Positions 51,435-59,661 of a stretch of DNA of 64,000 nt are shown in pieces. This DNA is from Bacillus infantis NRRL B-14911 (GTDB lineage: Bacteria > Bacillota > Bacilli > Bacillales > Cytobacillaceae). The position numbers and the translations under genes are program-made. The stretch covers positions 170,001-234,000 of the forward strand of contig NC_022524.1 of the NCBI RefSeq assembly GCF_000473245.1, in the 5' to 3' direction. Each line of letters opens with the position of its first letter. Within the stretch, counting starts at the first letter, position 1. Under the pieces are notes generated by a model. That model did not search any database. It was given only the letters and a program-made list of their open reading frames with translations, and was not told where the DNA came from.

Positions 51435-51991
51435 TATTCATTACAGGAGGCGTCCGCAGCGGCAAAAGCACCTTTGCGGAAAAAACAGCAGAGTCCCGAG
51501 CTGCCGCCTCCAATGGCCGTCTTCATTATATTGCCGCAGGGAAGAGCTCGGATGAAGAAATGGCCGAGCGGATCCTGCTGCATCAAAAGCAGCGGGATGA
51601 AAGCGGCAGCGGTTGGAGGACCTGGGAACAGCCTGCAGGAATAGGGGAGCTGTCTGCAGCTTTTACAAAGCGGGATGTGCTGCTTCTGGACTGCCTGACC
51701 ACTCTGTTGAATAATGAATTATTCGGGACAGGCGGCAGATGGGAGAGTCCGGAGTTTCAGGAAGCGGTCAAGGAGCGGATCCTTACTGATATCCACTCTC
51801 TTAAAGAGAGTGCGGCGGCATTAATCATTGTCAGCAATGAAGTTAAGTATGAACCGATTGAAACAGGGAGTGTGTCCCATATATACGCCAGGCTGCTTGG
51901 CCGGCTTCATCAGAGGATTGTGGGAATGGCAGTCCAGGCTTATCTTGTGGAAGCGGGAATACCGCTTCTTATGAAAGGAAGAAAACCATGA
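51413..51991 (+). CDS. cobU: Adenosylcobinamide kinase / adenosylcobinamide-phosphate guanylyltransferase
   Basis: 192 residues, the full bifunctional CobU: Walker A GGVRSGKS (about 12-19), LLDCLTTLLNNELF, IVSNEV (about 140) and the C-terminal RLLGRLHQRIVGMAVQAYLVEAGIP. It phosphorylates adenosylcobinamide and adds GMP to give adenosylcobinamide-GDP. ATG 51413 lies in the last 22 bp of cobD. The catalytic His in the guanylyl-transfer segment (LLHQKQRDE, about 64) is present. Confidence 0.95.
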   Translation: MERSEGLIFITGGVRSGKSTFAEKTAESRAAASNGRLHYIAAGKSSDEEMAERILLHQKQRDESGSGWRTWEQPAGIGELSAAFTKRDVLLLDCLTTLLNNELFGTGGRWESPEFQEAVKERILTDIHSLKESAAALIIVSNEVKYEPIETGSVSHIYARLLGRLHQRIVGMAVQAYLVEAGIPLLMKGRKP

Positions 51992-53493
51992 AAGGCATCA
52001 TGATACAGGGAACGGCTTCAGATGTGGGGAAAAGCTTTATCGCTACTGCTCTCTGCCGACTGCTGTCCAATGAGGGCCTCAGGGTGGCGCCGTTCAAGTC
52101 GCAGAATATGTCCAATAATTCCTATGCGACGGCGGACGGCAGGGAAATCGGCCGGGCGCAGGGCATCCAGGCAGAAGCGGCAAGGACCGAGGCAACAGTC
52201 TGGATGAACCCGATCCTGCTGAAGCCGAAATCTGATATGAGCTCAGAGGTGGTCCTGCTTGGAAAGGCAGTTCAAACCTATTCCGGCCGCAGCTACCGTG
52301 AGAATTTCTATGAAAAGGGCCTGGATGTAATCCAAAAATCATTGAAAAAGCTTGAAGCCGATTTTGATGTCATTGTTGCAGAAGGTGCCGGGAGTCCGGT
52401 GGAAATCAATTTGAAGGACAGGGAGCTTGTCAACATGAAGGTGGCCGATCTGGCTGACATCCCGGTCATCCTGACAGCGGATATCGACCGTGGAGGCGTG
52501 TTTGCAAGCATCATCGGCACCCTTGAGCTGCTCACGACTGAAGAAAGGGAGCGGGTAAAGGGTTTGATCATCAATAAGTTCAGGGGCGACCCGGATTTGT
52601 TTGCGGACGGCATCTCCTGGCTGGAGGAGCGGACAGGGATTCCTGTTCTTGGCGTGCTGCCCCATTTTGATAACCATATGATTGATGGAGAGGACTCCCT
52701 TTCCCTTGAGGACAGCTTTTACAGGAAACAGGGAGGGAAGATTGATATTGCGGTAATCAGGCTGCCGTATATATCAAATTACAGCGACATTGAACCGTTT
52801 CTCTATGAAGAAGACGTGTCGGTGCGCTGGGTGAAAAATGCTGCTGAGCTGGGCAAGCCGGATGCCATCATCATCCCGGGGACGAAAAGTACAATCCATG
52901 ATCTGCAGTTTTTGAAGGCAGCCGGCCTGGACCGTTCTATTATCCGTCTTGCCGGGGAGGGCTGCAGGATTGCCGGAATATGCGGCGGCTACCAGATGCT
53001 AGGGGAGCAGCTGTATGATCCTGAAGGGACCGACAGCGGTACGATAGGCGTGAAAGCAAAGGGGCTGGGCCTCATAGCGGCTGATACGACCTTCTTCAGA
53101 GAAAAAATAACCGTCCAGGCGAAGGGTTCGTACATAGCATCCGCCGGGTTTGGCAGCGGCAGTGTTGAAGGCTATGAGATTCACCTTGGCCAAACAGCCA
53201 AAAAAGGCATAGATGCAGGCAGGAGTTTATTTTTGATGGAAGATGGCCGGGAGGAAGGCTATAGCGGCAGCGGCGGAAAGGTCATCGGGACCTATCTTCA
53301 TCATGTTTTTCATAATGACGGCTTCAGAAACAGGTGGCTTGGCAGCATCCGGAAGGAAAAAGGCCTGCCGCAAAAGGAGCCTGTACGGATCGGAGACATG
53401 AAGGACGAACGCTTTGAGAAACTCGCCAATGAGGCAAAGCAGCATCTTCAGTGGGATAAAATCAAAGAAATTATAGGATATGAAAATACATGA
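51988..53493 (+). CDS. cobQ: Cobyric acid synthase
   Basis: 501 residues. Amidates four carboxylates of adenosylcobyrinic a,c-diamide using glutamine and ATP. Domains: N-terminal ATP-binding (MIQGTASDVGKSF, about 4-16; PILLKPKSDMSSEVVL), and C-terminal class I glutaminase-like domain with Cys about 332 in GICGGYQML and a His in GTYLHHVFHND. ATG overlaps the stop of cobU. No earlier corrin-ring genes occur in the window, so here it probably serves partial synthesis or salvage of amidation precursors. Confidence 0.95.
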   Translation: MKGIMIQGTASDVGKSFIATALCRLLSNEGLRVAPFKSQNMSNNSYATADGREIGRAQGIQAEAARTEATVWMNPILLKPKSDMSSEVVLLGKAVQTYSGRSYRENFYEKGLDVIQKSLKKLEADFDVIVAEGAGSPVEINLKDRELVNMKVADLADIPVILTADIDRGGVFASIIGTLELLTTEERERVKGLIINKFRGDPDLFADGISWLEERTGIPVLGVLPHFDNHMIDGEDSLSLEDSFYRKQGGKIDIAVIRLPYISNYSDIEPFLYEEDVSVRWVKNAAELGKPDAIIIPGTKSTIHDLQFLKAAGLDRSIIRLAGEGCRIAGICGGYQMLGEQLYDPEGTDSGTIGVKAKGLGLIAADTTFFREKITVQAKGSYIASAGFGSGSVEGYEIHLGQTAKKGIDAGRSLFLMEDGREEGYSGSGGKVIGTYLHHVFHNDGFRNRWLGSIRKEKGLPQKEPVRIGDMKDERFEKLANEAKQHLQWDKIKEIIGYENT

Positions 53494-54281
53494 AAACCAT
53501 TAAAGGATTTTTGATCAACATTCAATTTTTCACAAGCATTCCGGTGCCGATGCAGATACCGATGGATAAAGTCCATTTGAAAAGGGCCGTGATCACTTTT
53601 CCAATTCTCGGGCTTCTCCAGGGACTCTTTTACAGCCTGGTGCTGTATGGATTCCTGGAATGGACCCCGTTTTCGCAGCTCGCCTCGGCATTTGCCCTAT
53701 GGCTTGCCATAATTATCCTGACAGGAGGAATCCACCTGGACGGCTGGATGGATGCGAGCGATGCCTTCTTCTCTTATCAGGATCGGGAGAAGCGGCTCGA
53801 AATCATGAAGGATCCCCGCACAGGTGCGTTCGGCGTCCTTTCAGTCATTGTGCTTCTTGCCGCACGCTTTTTGTTCATATATGAAATAGTGCTTCAGCAA
53901 CAGCCGGAGACATATTGGCTCATTGCCCTGATTCCGTTTCTCGGAAAGCAGATCATGGGCGTGCTCCTGATGCAGGTGCGACCGGCAAAGCCTGAAGGAC
54001 TGGGGGCAATGTTTCAAAAAGCTGCCAGTGCCAGGGATTTGGCCTTTTACCCGGCGGCAGTGCTGCTGGTGTTCGTGTTGTATGCTATGGCAGATATCAG
54101 CCTTGCAGTCCATGCGGCGATTCTGCTGTTGGCAGCAGCAGGTTTTCTGATGTTTGCCGCTGTAAAGTCGGTTAAATGGTTTGGCGGAATTACAGGGGAT
54201 GTGCTGGGTGCATCTGCAGAAGGAGCTGAATGCTTTTTATGGATGGTACTGTGGCTGTTACATTATTTCGCCATGTCCTGA
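53490..54281 (+). CDS. cobS: Adenosylcobinamide-GDP ribazoletransferase (cobalamin synthase)
   Basis: 263-residue membrane enzyme that joins adenosylcobinamide-GDP and alpha-ribazole (phosphate) to make adenosylcobalamin (phosphate). Signature: NIQFFTSIPVPMQI at the start, TGGIHLDGWMDASDAFFSYQDREKRLEIMKDPRTGAFGV (the acidic DGxxD-type metal site), and GGITGDVLGASAEGAE (the second acidic site). About six membrane helices. Its ATG overlaps the cobQ stop; cobC overlaps its end. Confidence 0.95.
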   Translation: MKTIKGFLINIQFFTSIPVPMQIPMDKVHLKRAVITFPILGLLQGLFYSLVLYGFLEWTPFSQLASAFALWLAIIILTGGIHLDGWMDASDAFFSYQDREKRLEIMKDPRTGAFGVLSVIVLLAARFLFIYEIVLQQQPETYWLIALIPFLGKQIMGVLLMQVRPAKPEGLGAMFQKAASARDLAFYPAAVLLVFVLYAMADISLAVHAAILLLAAAGFLMFAAVKSVKWFGGITGDVLGASAEGAECFLWMVLWLLHYFAMS

Positions 54282-54862
54282 CAGAACAAAACAGGCACAA
54301 AGCCTATCTCGGCTGGTCAGACTCTGCCTTATGCCATGAAGAGAAACGAAGATTTGAAGGCTGGGCCCGCTCCCTGCCTGAATTTCCTTTCATTTTTTCA
54401 AGCGATCTGGGACGCTGCCTCGAGACTGCCGGTCTTTTGCCCGGAGGAGATGCTCTCAAGCTGAAGGAGCTGCGGGAAATAAATTTTGGCAAATGGGAAG
54501 GCGGTGTCTATGAAGAGCTGAAGAATGATCCTGCCTACCAGGCCTGGCTCAATGATCCTTTTACCGCCCCGATACCGGAAGGCGAGGATTATGGGCAGTT
54601 TTCTGAAAGGGTCAGGCATGGCTGGGAAAAAGTCAGGACCATCCTGATCCGGCATGAAGGAACAAAAGCTGCTGTCGTCACGCACGGCGGGGTGATCCGG
54701 CAGCTGTTGACAATGCTTGCCCCAGAGGAAAGGCCGTTCTGGGAGTGGACAGCCCCGCATGCCGGCGCCATCACACTTATCTGGGAAGACAATGGGTTCA
54801 GGAGGGGTGAAAGATGCACTTTATTATTGGAGGAAGCTTCAACGGGAAAGCTGCCTGGGTGA
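54230..54862 (+). CDS. cobC: Alpha-ribazole phosphatase (CobC-type histidine phosphatase)
   Basis: 210 residues with the histidine phosphatase fold: LFRHVLTEQNRHKAYLGWSDSAL (catalytic Arg-His, about 14-15), FSSDLGRCLETAGLL, ELREINFGKWEGG and the second catalytic His in VVTHGGVIRQLL. It removes phosphate from alpha-ribazole phosphate or adenosylcobalamin phosphate. It starts inside cobS (52-bp overlap); ATG 54230 has AAGGAG just upstream, and the next ATG (54239) is also possible. The operon supports CobC over a general phosphatase. Confidence 0.88.
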   Translation: MLFMDGTVAVTLFRHVLTEQNRHKAYLGWSDSALCHEEKRRFEGWARSLPEFPFIFSSDLGRCLETAGLLPGGDALKLKELREINFGKWEGGVYEELKNDPAYQAWLNDPFTAPIPEGEDYGQFSERVRHGWEKVRTILIRHEGTKAAVVTHGGVIRQLLTMLAPEERPFWEWTAPHAGAITLIWEDNGFRRGERCTLLLEEASTGKLPG

Positions 54863-55242
54863 AGAGGCAGTATGCAGAAGAAAAGGCTTCCTGGCATAGT
54901 GCTTACAAGGGCGTGCGGTTGCCTGAAGCTGCTGATGCAGCGACAGACTGTGTCATTCTGGAAGGAATCGAACAGTGGATCCGCGAAGATATAAAGAGAA
55001 TGGATAAGGATCCGGCAAGAGCCCTGTGGAAGGAGCGGTTAGATGATTGGCTCCGCTGGGAAGCTGGTGTGCAGGAAAGAAAACTGGTGCTGATCGGGAC
55101 AGATATCACAAAAGGGATTGTACCGATGGAAAAAGAAGACCGGGATTGGCGGGATGCCGCCGGGTGGATATTCCAGGATGCCGCAGCAGCTGCTGAAAGG
55201 GTCGATCTGATCTGGTATGGCATCAGCCGGAAATTAAAATAA
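54814..55242 (+). CDS. Short CobU-like protein
   Basis: 142 residues. The start MHFIIGGSFNGKAAWV has a P-loop-like GGSFNGK and the end DAAGWIFQDAAAAAERVDLIWYGI resembles the end of CobU (RLNQ..a..a..v.lv..Gi). The middle is short and lacks the guanylyl-transfer His region of CobU, so it is probably not a full bifunctional enzyme. AGGAGG lies 8 bp before ATG 54814, inside cobC (49-bp overlap). Such short forms occur in Bacillus cobalamin operons. It might act as an accessory kinase or as a regulatory subunit. Confidence 0.7.
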   Translation: MHFIIGGSFNGKAAWVKRQYAEEKASWHSAYKGVRLPEAADAATDCVILEGIEQWIREDIKRMDKDPARALWKERLDDWLRWEAGVQERKLVLIGTDITKGIVPMEKEDRDWRDAAGWIFQDAAAAAERVDLIWYGISRKLK

Positions 55243-55261
55243 AAAGATAGGGGAAATGAAG

Positions 55262-55843
55262 ATGAGGATTTATACAAGGACAGGCGACAAAGGGCAGACA
55301 AGCATCATTGGCGGCCGGGTGGATAAAGACGATGTCCGGGTTGAAGCGTATGGCACGGTTGATGAGGTGAACTGCTTTGTCGGACAGGCCATGACTGAGC
55401 TGGATGGGGAAGTATTCAAGGATGTCCTGGATGATCTGGAAAAGATTCAGCATGAGCTGTTTGACTGCGGAGGAGACCTGGCCAATGTGTCGGCTAAAAG
55501 GGAACTGAAGCTTGGGCAGGAATCCATCGATTATCTGGAAAGCAGGATCGATGAATTCATTGAAGAGGCGCCCGAGCTAGAACGCTTCATCCTCCCTGGA
55601 GGTTCAAAGCCTTCTGCTTCCATCCATATAGCAAGGACGGTATCCAGAAGGGCAGAGCGGCTCATCGTCACACTCATCAAAACAGAAGAGAAGGTTCCGG
55701 AAGTTTGCCTGCAGTATATGAACCGCCTCTCTGACTACTTCTTCGCATTGGCGAGGGTGATTAATTTCCGCCTTCAAGTGAAGGATGTGGAATATGTTCG
55801 CAGTGCGAAGGTTTTCCGCGGCGGAAAGCGCAAGGAGAACTGA
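55262..55843 (+). CDS. pduO: Cob(I)alamin adenosyltransferase, PduO type
   Basis: 193 residues. Transfers the adenosyl group of ATP to Co(I) corrinoids, making the coenzyme form. Signature: IYTRTGDKGQTSIIGG (ATP site, about 3-18), VEAYGTVDEVNCFVGQA, FILPGGSKPSASIHIARTVSRRAERLIVTL (Arg residues that bind ATP) and YMNRLSDYFFALARV. ATG 55262 is preferred because GGGGAA is 6 bp upstream; the ATG 6 bp earlier sits too close to that site. Confidence 0.95.
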   Translation: MRIYTRTGDKGQTSIIGGRVDKDDVRVEAYGTVDEVNCFVGQAMTELDGEVFKDVLDDLEKIQHELFDCGGDLANVSAKRELKLGQESIDYLESRIDEFIEEAPELERFILPGGSKPSASIHIARTVSRRAERLIVTLIKTEEKVPEVCLQYMNRLSDYFFALARVINFRLQVKDVEYVRSAKVFRGGKRKEN

Positions 55844-55845
55844 TT

Positions 55846-56340
55846 GTGAAAAATAAAAAGATGATGCTGGCTGCCTTGTTCATTGCTTTTTCAGCCATTG
55901 GGGCAGCTGTCAAAATTCCGGCGGTTATAGGGAGTGTGGCACTCGATTCCTTTCCAGCCTTAGCTGCCGCTGCCCTGCTGGGGGGCGGAGCCGGCAGCAT
56001 TGTGGCCGGGCTCGGCCACCTCCTGTCGGCACTGGTCGGCGGGATGCCGCTCGGACCGCTTCATTTTCTCGTTGCTGCTGAAATGGCCGTTCTGGTCTGG
56101 GTGTACGGAAAACTGTGGGGAAGCGGCCGGAGGAAGATGGCCTTCGTTATTTTTGCAGCAGGCAACACATTTGCAGCGCCGCTCCCGTTCCTTTTTTTAA
56201 TGGGGACTGGTTTTTATATCGCAATTGTGCCTTCCCTTCTGATAGGATCAGTCCTGAATGGTATTCTGGCTTTCTGGGCAGTCCCTCGCATCAGCCGGGT
56301 GCTTGGTGAGAGGCAGAGGGAAGGGAATGTGCCGGAATGA
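55846..56340 (+). CDS. cblT: ECF transporter S component (CblT-like, alpha-ribazole)
   Basis: 164-residue membrane protein with five to six helices: MMLAALFIAFSAIGAAVKIPAVIGSVALDSFPAL (typical S-component first helix), GGGAGSIVAGLGHLLSALVGGMP, GPLHFLVAAEMAVLVWVYG. In Firmicutes cobalamin operons the S component next to a CblS-like kinase imports alpha-ribazole, so this is the likely substrate; B12 or cobinamide uptake by the ECF route is the alternative. Start GTG 55846 with AAGGAG 8 bp upstream. The ECF energising module (EcfAAT) is elsewhere. Confidence 0.8.
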   Translation: MKNKKMMLAALFIAFSAIGAAVKIPAVIGSVALDSFPALAAAALLGGGAGSIVAGLGHLLSALVGGMPLGPLHFLVAAEMAVLVWVYGKLWGSGRRKMAFVIFAAGNTFAAPLPFLFLMGTGFYIAIVPSLLIGSVLNGILAFWAVPRISRVLGERQREGNVPE

Positions 56341-57053
56341 GGGACGTATTATACATACCAGGCGGAAACGGAGAAACTCTGGTCATCAGCAGCGACAACA
56401 GCGGCGGCATCGGCCTGAAGGAGGCTGACCATGTAAAGGTCCCGTATGATACGGTTGCTTATTTTGCTTTTCGCACGGCTGTCATGGAAAATCTTTCAGC
56501 CGGCGGTGTTCCTTTTGCAGCCGTCCTGCACAATTTTGCAGGGGACGAACATTGGCATTCGCTTGCCGGGGGCATTGAGAAGGGTGCAGAGGAAGCGGGG
56601 ATTGTAGACTTAACTGTCACAGGAAGCACCGAAAGCAATTTTGCTCTCCTTCAAACGGCGGTCGGGCTGATCATTATCGGAAAAATGACAGGCAGCCCTG
56701 AAGCTCTGCCCCTTTATACCGGCCGGGAGAAGCTGGCGGTTATCGGGCTGCCCCTTGTCGGCGAAGAGGTCCTGGACAAAACAGGGGCGATTGCACCGCT
56801 TTCGCTATTCAAAGAAATCACCAGGATGGATGGAGTCCGTACGCAACCTGTCGGCTCGAAGGGAATACTTTATGAGCTGAACCAGCTTTTCTCCAATAGG
56901 GAGTTCACTGGAGATGAATTTTCCTGCAAGGGTGTGGACCTGCTGAAATCAGGAGGGCCATCCTGCTGCTTCATCGCTTCCTACCCCAGGGAGGTTGAGC
57001 AGGAAATCCTGATGAAGGCGGGAAGCTTTCATCATCAGCTGGAGATCAACTAG
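56337..57053 (+). CDS. cblS: Putative alpha-ribazole kinase (CblS-like, PurM/ThiL-type)
   Basis: 238 residues. The N-terminal half resembles AIR synthase/thiamine-phosphate kinase proteins: LVISSDNSGGIG near 15-27, DTVAYFAFRTAVMENLSAGGVPFAAVLHNF and GIVDLTVTGSTESNF, where the paired Asp and Thr/Ser residues would bind ATP-Mg. Its place next to the CblT-like transporter suggests that it phosphorylates imported alpha-ribazole to alpha-ribazole phosphate for CobS. This bypasses CobT, which is absent here. ATG overlaps the cblT stop. Function inferred from gene order and fold. Confidence 0.72.
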   Translation: MRDVLYIPGGNGETLVISSDNSGGIGLKEADHVKVPYDTVAYFAFRTAVMENLSAGGVPFAAVLHNFAGDEHWHSLAGGIEKGAEEAGIVDLTVTGSTESNFALLQTAVGLIIIGKMTGSPEALPLYTGREKLAVIGLPLVGEEVLDKTGAIAPLSLFKEITRMDGVRTQPVGSKGILYELNQLFSNREFTGDEFSCKGVDLLKSGGPSCCFIASYPREVEQEILMKAGSFHHQLEIN

Positions 57054-57067
57054 AGGAGGAATGAAAC

Positions 57068-57685
57068 TTGCTTGATTTATATTTTGTAAGGCATGGTGAA
57101 ACGGAATGGAATAAATCGGGACGGATGCAGGGCAGGCTTGATTCGAATTTGACTGAAAAAGGGCTCGGGGATGCTGAAAGGCTTCGGGAATATTTGGGTG
57201 AGATGCAATTTGACGAAATCATTTCAAGCCCAAGCTCCCGGACCATCCAGACAGCCGAAAAGCTTGCCGGAAGCAGCACTGCGTCCATCCGTACGGACGA
57301 AAGGCTGATGGAAATCCATCTGGGCCAGTGGCAGGGAAAAACAGGCGACGAAATAAAGATGCTCTTTCCTGAACAATATGGCTATTACTGGAACGAGCCG
57401 GAAAAGTTTGAGAACCCGGAGGGAGAAACCTTCCTGGATGTGAAAACCAGGCTGGCCGGGTTCCTGCAGGAGCTGGGGGCCAGCCGGGGCACAGGGAAAA
57501 TCCTGATCGTCACCCACGCGGTTGTCATCAAAACGGCAGTCATGCTTGCCAATAAGGTGACAGTCAATGAAATATGGGAACCCCCGTTCATCCATGGCAC
57601 AAGCCTCACCCATATGACATACAGGGACGGAGAGCTTGAGCTTGTACTCGCCGGTGATCTTTCCCATATCGGAGTGCCAGGCTGA
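57068..57685 (+). CDS. Histidine phosphatase superfamily protein
   Basis: 205 residues: LYFVRHGETEWNKSGRMQGRLDSNLTEKG (catalytic RHGE and the WN...GR.D..LT signature of the phosphoglycerate mutase branch), ISSPSSRTIQTAEKLAG, ERLMEIHLGQWQGKTGDE and VTHAVVIKT. It starts at TTG 57068 with AGAGGA upstream, 14 bp after the cblS stop. It may be a second alpha-ribazole phosphatase or a broad sugar-phosphate phosphatase placed at the end of the operon. The two cases cannot be separated by sequence alone. Confidence 0.85.
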   Translation: MLDLYFVRHGETEWNKSGRMQGRLDSNLTEKGLGDAERLREYLGEMQFDEIISSPSSRTIQTAEKLAGSSTASIRTDERLMEIHLGQWQGKTGDEIKMLFPEQYGYYWNEPEKFENPEGETFLDVKTRLAGFLQELGASRGTGKILIVTHAVVIKTAVMLANKVTVNEIWEPPFIHGTSLTHMTYRDGELELVLAGDLSHIGVPG

Positions 57686-58093
57686 ATGCTGGTGAAATAT
57701 ATCAGGTGCGGGGTTGACTCAGCTTCCAGGGAAGAGTTCAGTCTCGCCCAAATGGGATGGGAGCCATTGAAGCACGTCCCCGGTTTTATCCGGCAGTTCG
57801 GCGGCTGGACCAGACCGGAAGGGGATGCCGATGCTGTTATCTTCGGTTTGTGGGAAAGCAGGGCAAGCTACGATTATTTTATGTCTAATCTGCATGATAG
57901 TCTCATAGGTGCGTCATCACAAATGAGATACTTGCAATCTTTTTCGGCGGCGCTTTTTGAGGAGGATGAGGATATTGTTCACAGGCATGCAGCGAGCAGT
58001 GAACTTCTCGATTCCTTTGGGGCACGGCTGGACATTCCGGCTGGTGAAGTAGAGCTTGTCGGGGAGTGGGAAGTACGGGCAGCAATCAGCTGA
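57686..58093 (+). CDS. YdbC-family (DUF4937) protein
   Basis: 135 residues: MLVKYIRCGVDSASREEFSLAQMGWEPLKHVPGFIRQFGGW, then FGLWESRASYDYFMSNLHDSLI. This is the ferredoxin-like (ABM-type) fold of YdbC/DUF4937 proteins of unknown function. Its ATG directly follows the histidine phosphatase stop codon, so it is likely the last gene of the corrinoid transcript. A hairpin (58088-58120) follows. Confidence 0.82.
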   Translation: MLVKYIRCGVDSASREEFSLAQMGWEPLKHVPGFIRQFGGWTRPEGDADAVIFGLWESRASYDYFMSNLHDSLIGASSQMRYLQSFSAALFEEDEDIVHRHAASSELLDSFGARLDIPAGEVELVGEWEVRAAIS

Positions 58094-58120
58094 GAGTCTA
58101 GGACCCTCAGCTTTATTTTA
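58088..58120. terminator. Terminator at the end of the cobalamin operon
   Basis: AGCTGAGAGTC and GGACCCTCAGCT stem (one mismatch) and TTTATTTTA. It can also serve the convergent acetyltransferase gene. Confidence 0.75.
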
Positions 58121-58931
58121 GTGGGAATTCAAAGCCGGTATACGTTGAAACATGGGTAAATCCAAGGCGCTCTGCAACAGCGATGGAAGGCTTGTTCATT
58201 TCCATGCAGTCCCAATAGGCAATTATCTCTTTTTGCAGACATTCTTGTACAAACTTGCGGGCTAAGCTTTGCGCTAATTTCTTTCCTTGATGGGGCTTGA
58301 GTGTTTCAATATCAATTCCGTGGACGTTCCCCACAACAAATCCTGAGAAGCAAACACTGATGATTTCATCTTTATGTATAGAAGCATAGCCTATTCCTTC
58401 TTTTAAAAATGTATCGGGTGCTGGCCAGTACAGGCTAATCTTATCCTGAAGGAATTTGTTTTTTCCTTTTTCAAAATGTTCCTTCTTGATTCTTATGGTT
58501 TCATAGCCTTCTTCATCAGAGTCGTCAAAGTCATCAGAATAGCTGCCTGGCTTTAATTTATATACTCTTTGCTTCCAGCTGCCAAGTTCCCGGCGGGCAA
58601 AAGCTTTTTCCATCGTCTTATTCCATTCATCATGATTGCCAATAGCTTCGAACCATTCTAACTGAACTTTCATTGCCTCGGTTTTAATCACTCTGTCTAT
58701 AAAAGCATTTAAAGCTCCGTTAAAATTTTCATTGTTTTCATCACCAATGAAAATAAAGCCGTCATTATTCCCGAGCCAAATAAGACCTGTGGTAGGGGCG
58801 AGTCTATCGTCTGCAAAAACCCTTCCTGCACTGGCCCCTTCTATTACTGCGGCAGCTTCTAATTGCCCTTCCGGGTGAAGCAGCTTCCTGCATCTGCTGA
58901 ATTCCTCTTTATCCAGTTCCGTAATCATCAT
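58113..58931 (-). CDS. GNAT-type acetyltransferase (ZmaR-like)
   Basis: 272 residues. The N-terminal half (about 1-140) is a degenerate domain of the GNAT_acetyltr_2 type, and the C-terminal half has the catalytic GNAT features: DEIISVCFSGFVVGNVHGIDIET, the CoA loop PHQGKKLAQSLARKF, and CMEMNKPSIAVAERLGF. The family includes ZmaR, which inactivates zwittermicin A. ATG 58931 is preferred, as AGGAGG is 6 bp upstream. The gene is more AT-rich than its neighbours, so it may have been acquired. Substrate unknown. Confidence 0.82.
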   Translation of the reverse strand: MMITELDKEEFSRCRKLLHPEGQLEAAAVIEGASAGRVFADDRLAPTTGLIWLGNNDGFIFIGDENNENFNGALNAFIDRVIKTEAMKVQLEWFEAIGNHDEWNKTMEKAFARRELGSWKQRVYKLKPGSYSDDFDDSDEEGYETIRIKKEHFEKGKNKFLQDKISLYWPAPDTFLKEGIGYASIHKDEIISVCFSGFVVGNVHGIDIETLKPHQGKKLAQSLARKFVQECLQKEIIAYWDCMEMNKPSIAVAERLGFTHVSTYTGFEFPLK

Positions 58932-59005
58932 TAGCATCCTCCTGTTAAAAAAACACTATCATATTTTCCCTTATTTTAGTGAGGCAGCAGAAACAATTTT
59001 CTCTA

Positions 59006-59053
59006 TTGAATACAGGGATTCATTTTGTTATAATTCTAACTAACGATAGTTAG
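59006..59053 (+). promoter_or_regulatory. Promoter and operator of the TetR-SMR operon
   Basis: TTGAAT, 17-bp spacer, TATAAT (59006-59034), followed at once by the inverted repeat CTAACTA-ACGA-TAGTTAG (59036-59053). A repressor bound here would cover the transcription start, as expected for an autoregulated TetR gene. Confidence 0.8.
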
Positions 59054-59068
59054 GAAGGATGAGGAAGG

Positions 59069-59656
59069 ATGACCTCACAGCAAATCAAACAAGCAGCATT
59101 AAAGCTTTTTGCTGAAAAAGGATACGAGGGAACGCCGCTGTCTGCCATCGCCAAGGCGGTTGGCATAAAAACCCCTTCTTTATATGCGCATTTTCCATCA
59201 AAAGAAGAGCTGTTCCTGTCGGTTTTCCGGGATACGGTTTCCTTGGAGCTGCTCACCATTAAGGAAGCCATGGACGATCAAAGCTCTGATAATGCTCTTG
59301 ATACGATCAAGGCAATTTTTGATGCGCTGACCGAGTTAAGGGAAGAAAATGAGAATATCCAGTTTTTTAAGCGGGCGATATTTTTTCCGCCGGCTGATCT
59401 CGGTCCCAAGCTGAAAGAAGAATTTTTTGAATATGAAAAGCATTCCACTGACATGCTGCAGGGCTTATTTGAGCACGGTAAAAAAGAGTCGATGTTCACG
59501 GCGGTCGGAAGCGGCGAAATGGCTGCAGCATTTTATTGCCTGATTGACGGGCTTTTGGTCGAACAGCATTATTACAGCCAGGAGGAATACAACAAACGGA
59601 GAGAATCGGCATGGAAGATCTTCCTAGCCGGAATCATCATGAAGAAAGAAGGGTAG
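59069..59656 (+). CDS. yvdT: TetR-family repressor (YvdT-like)
   Basis: 195 residues, as in YvdT (194). N-terminal TetR helix-turn-helix (about 3-48, IKQAALKLFAEKGYEGTPLSAIAKAVGIKTPSLYAHFPSKEELF) and a C-terminal ligand domain. GGAAGGATGAGGAAGG precedes ATG 59069. It is followed after 5 bp by two SMR genes, the yvdT-yvdS-yvdR order of B. subtilis. It probably represses the operon until a toxic cation or drug is bound. Confidence 0.9.
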   Translation: MTSQQIKQAALKLFAEKGYEGTPLSAIAKAVGIKTPSLYAHFPSKEELFLSVFRDTVSLELLTIKEAMDDQSSDNALDTIKAIFDALTELREENENIQFFKRAIFFPPADLGPKLKEEFFEYEKHSTDMLQGLFEHGKKESMFTAVGSGEMAAAFYCLIDGLLVEQHYYSQEEYNKRRESAWKIFLAGIIMKKEG

Positions 59657-59661
59657 CATCC

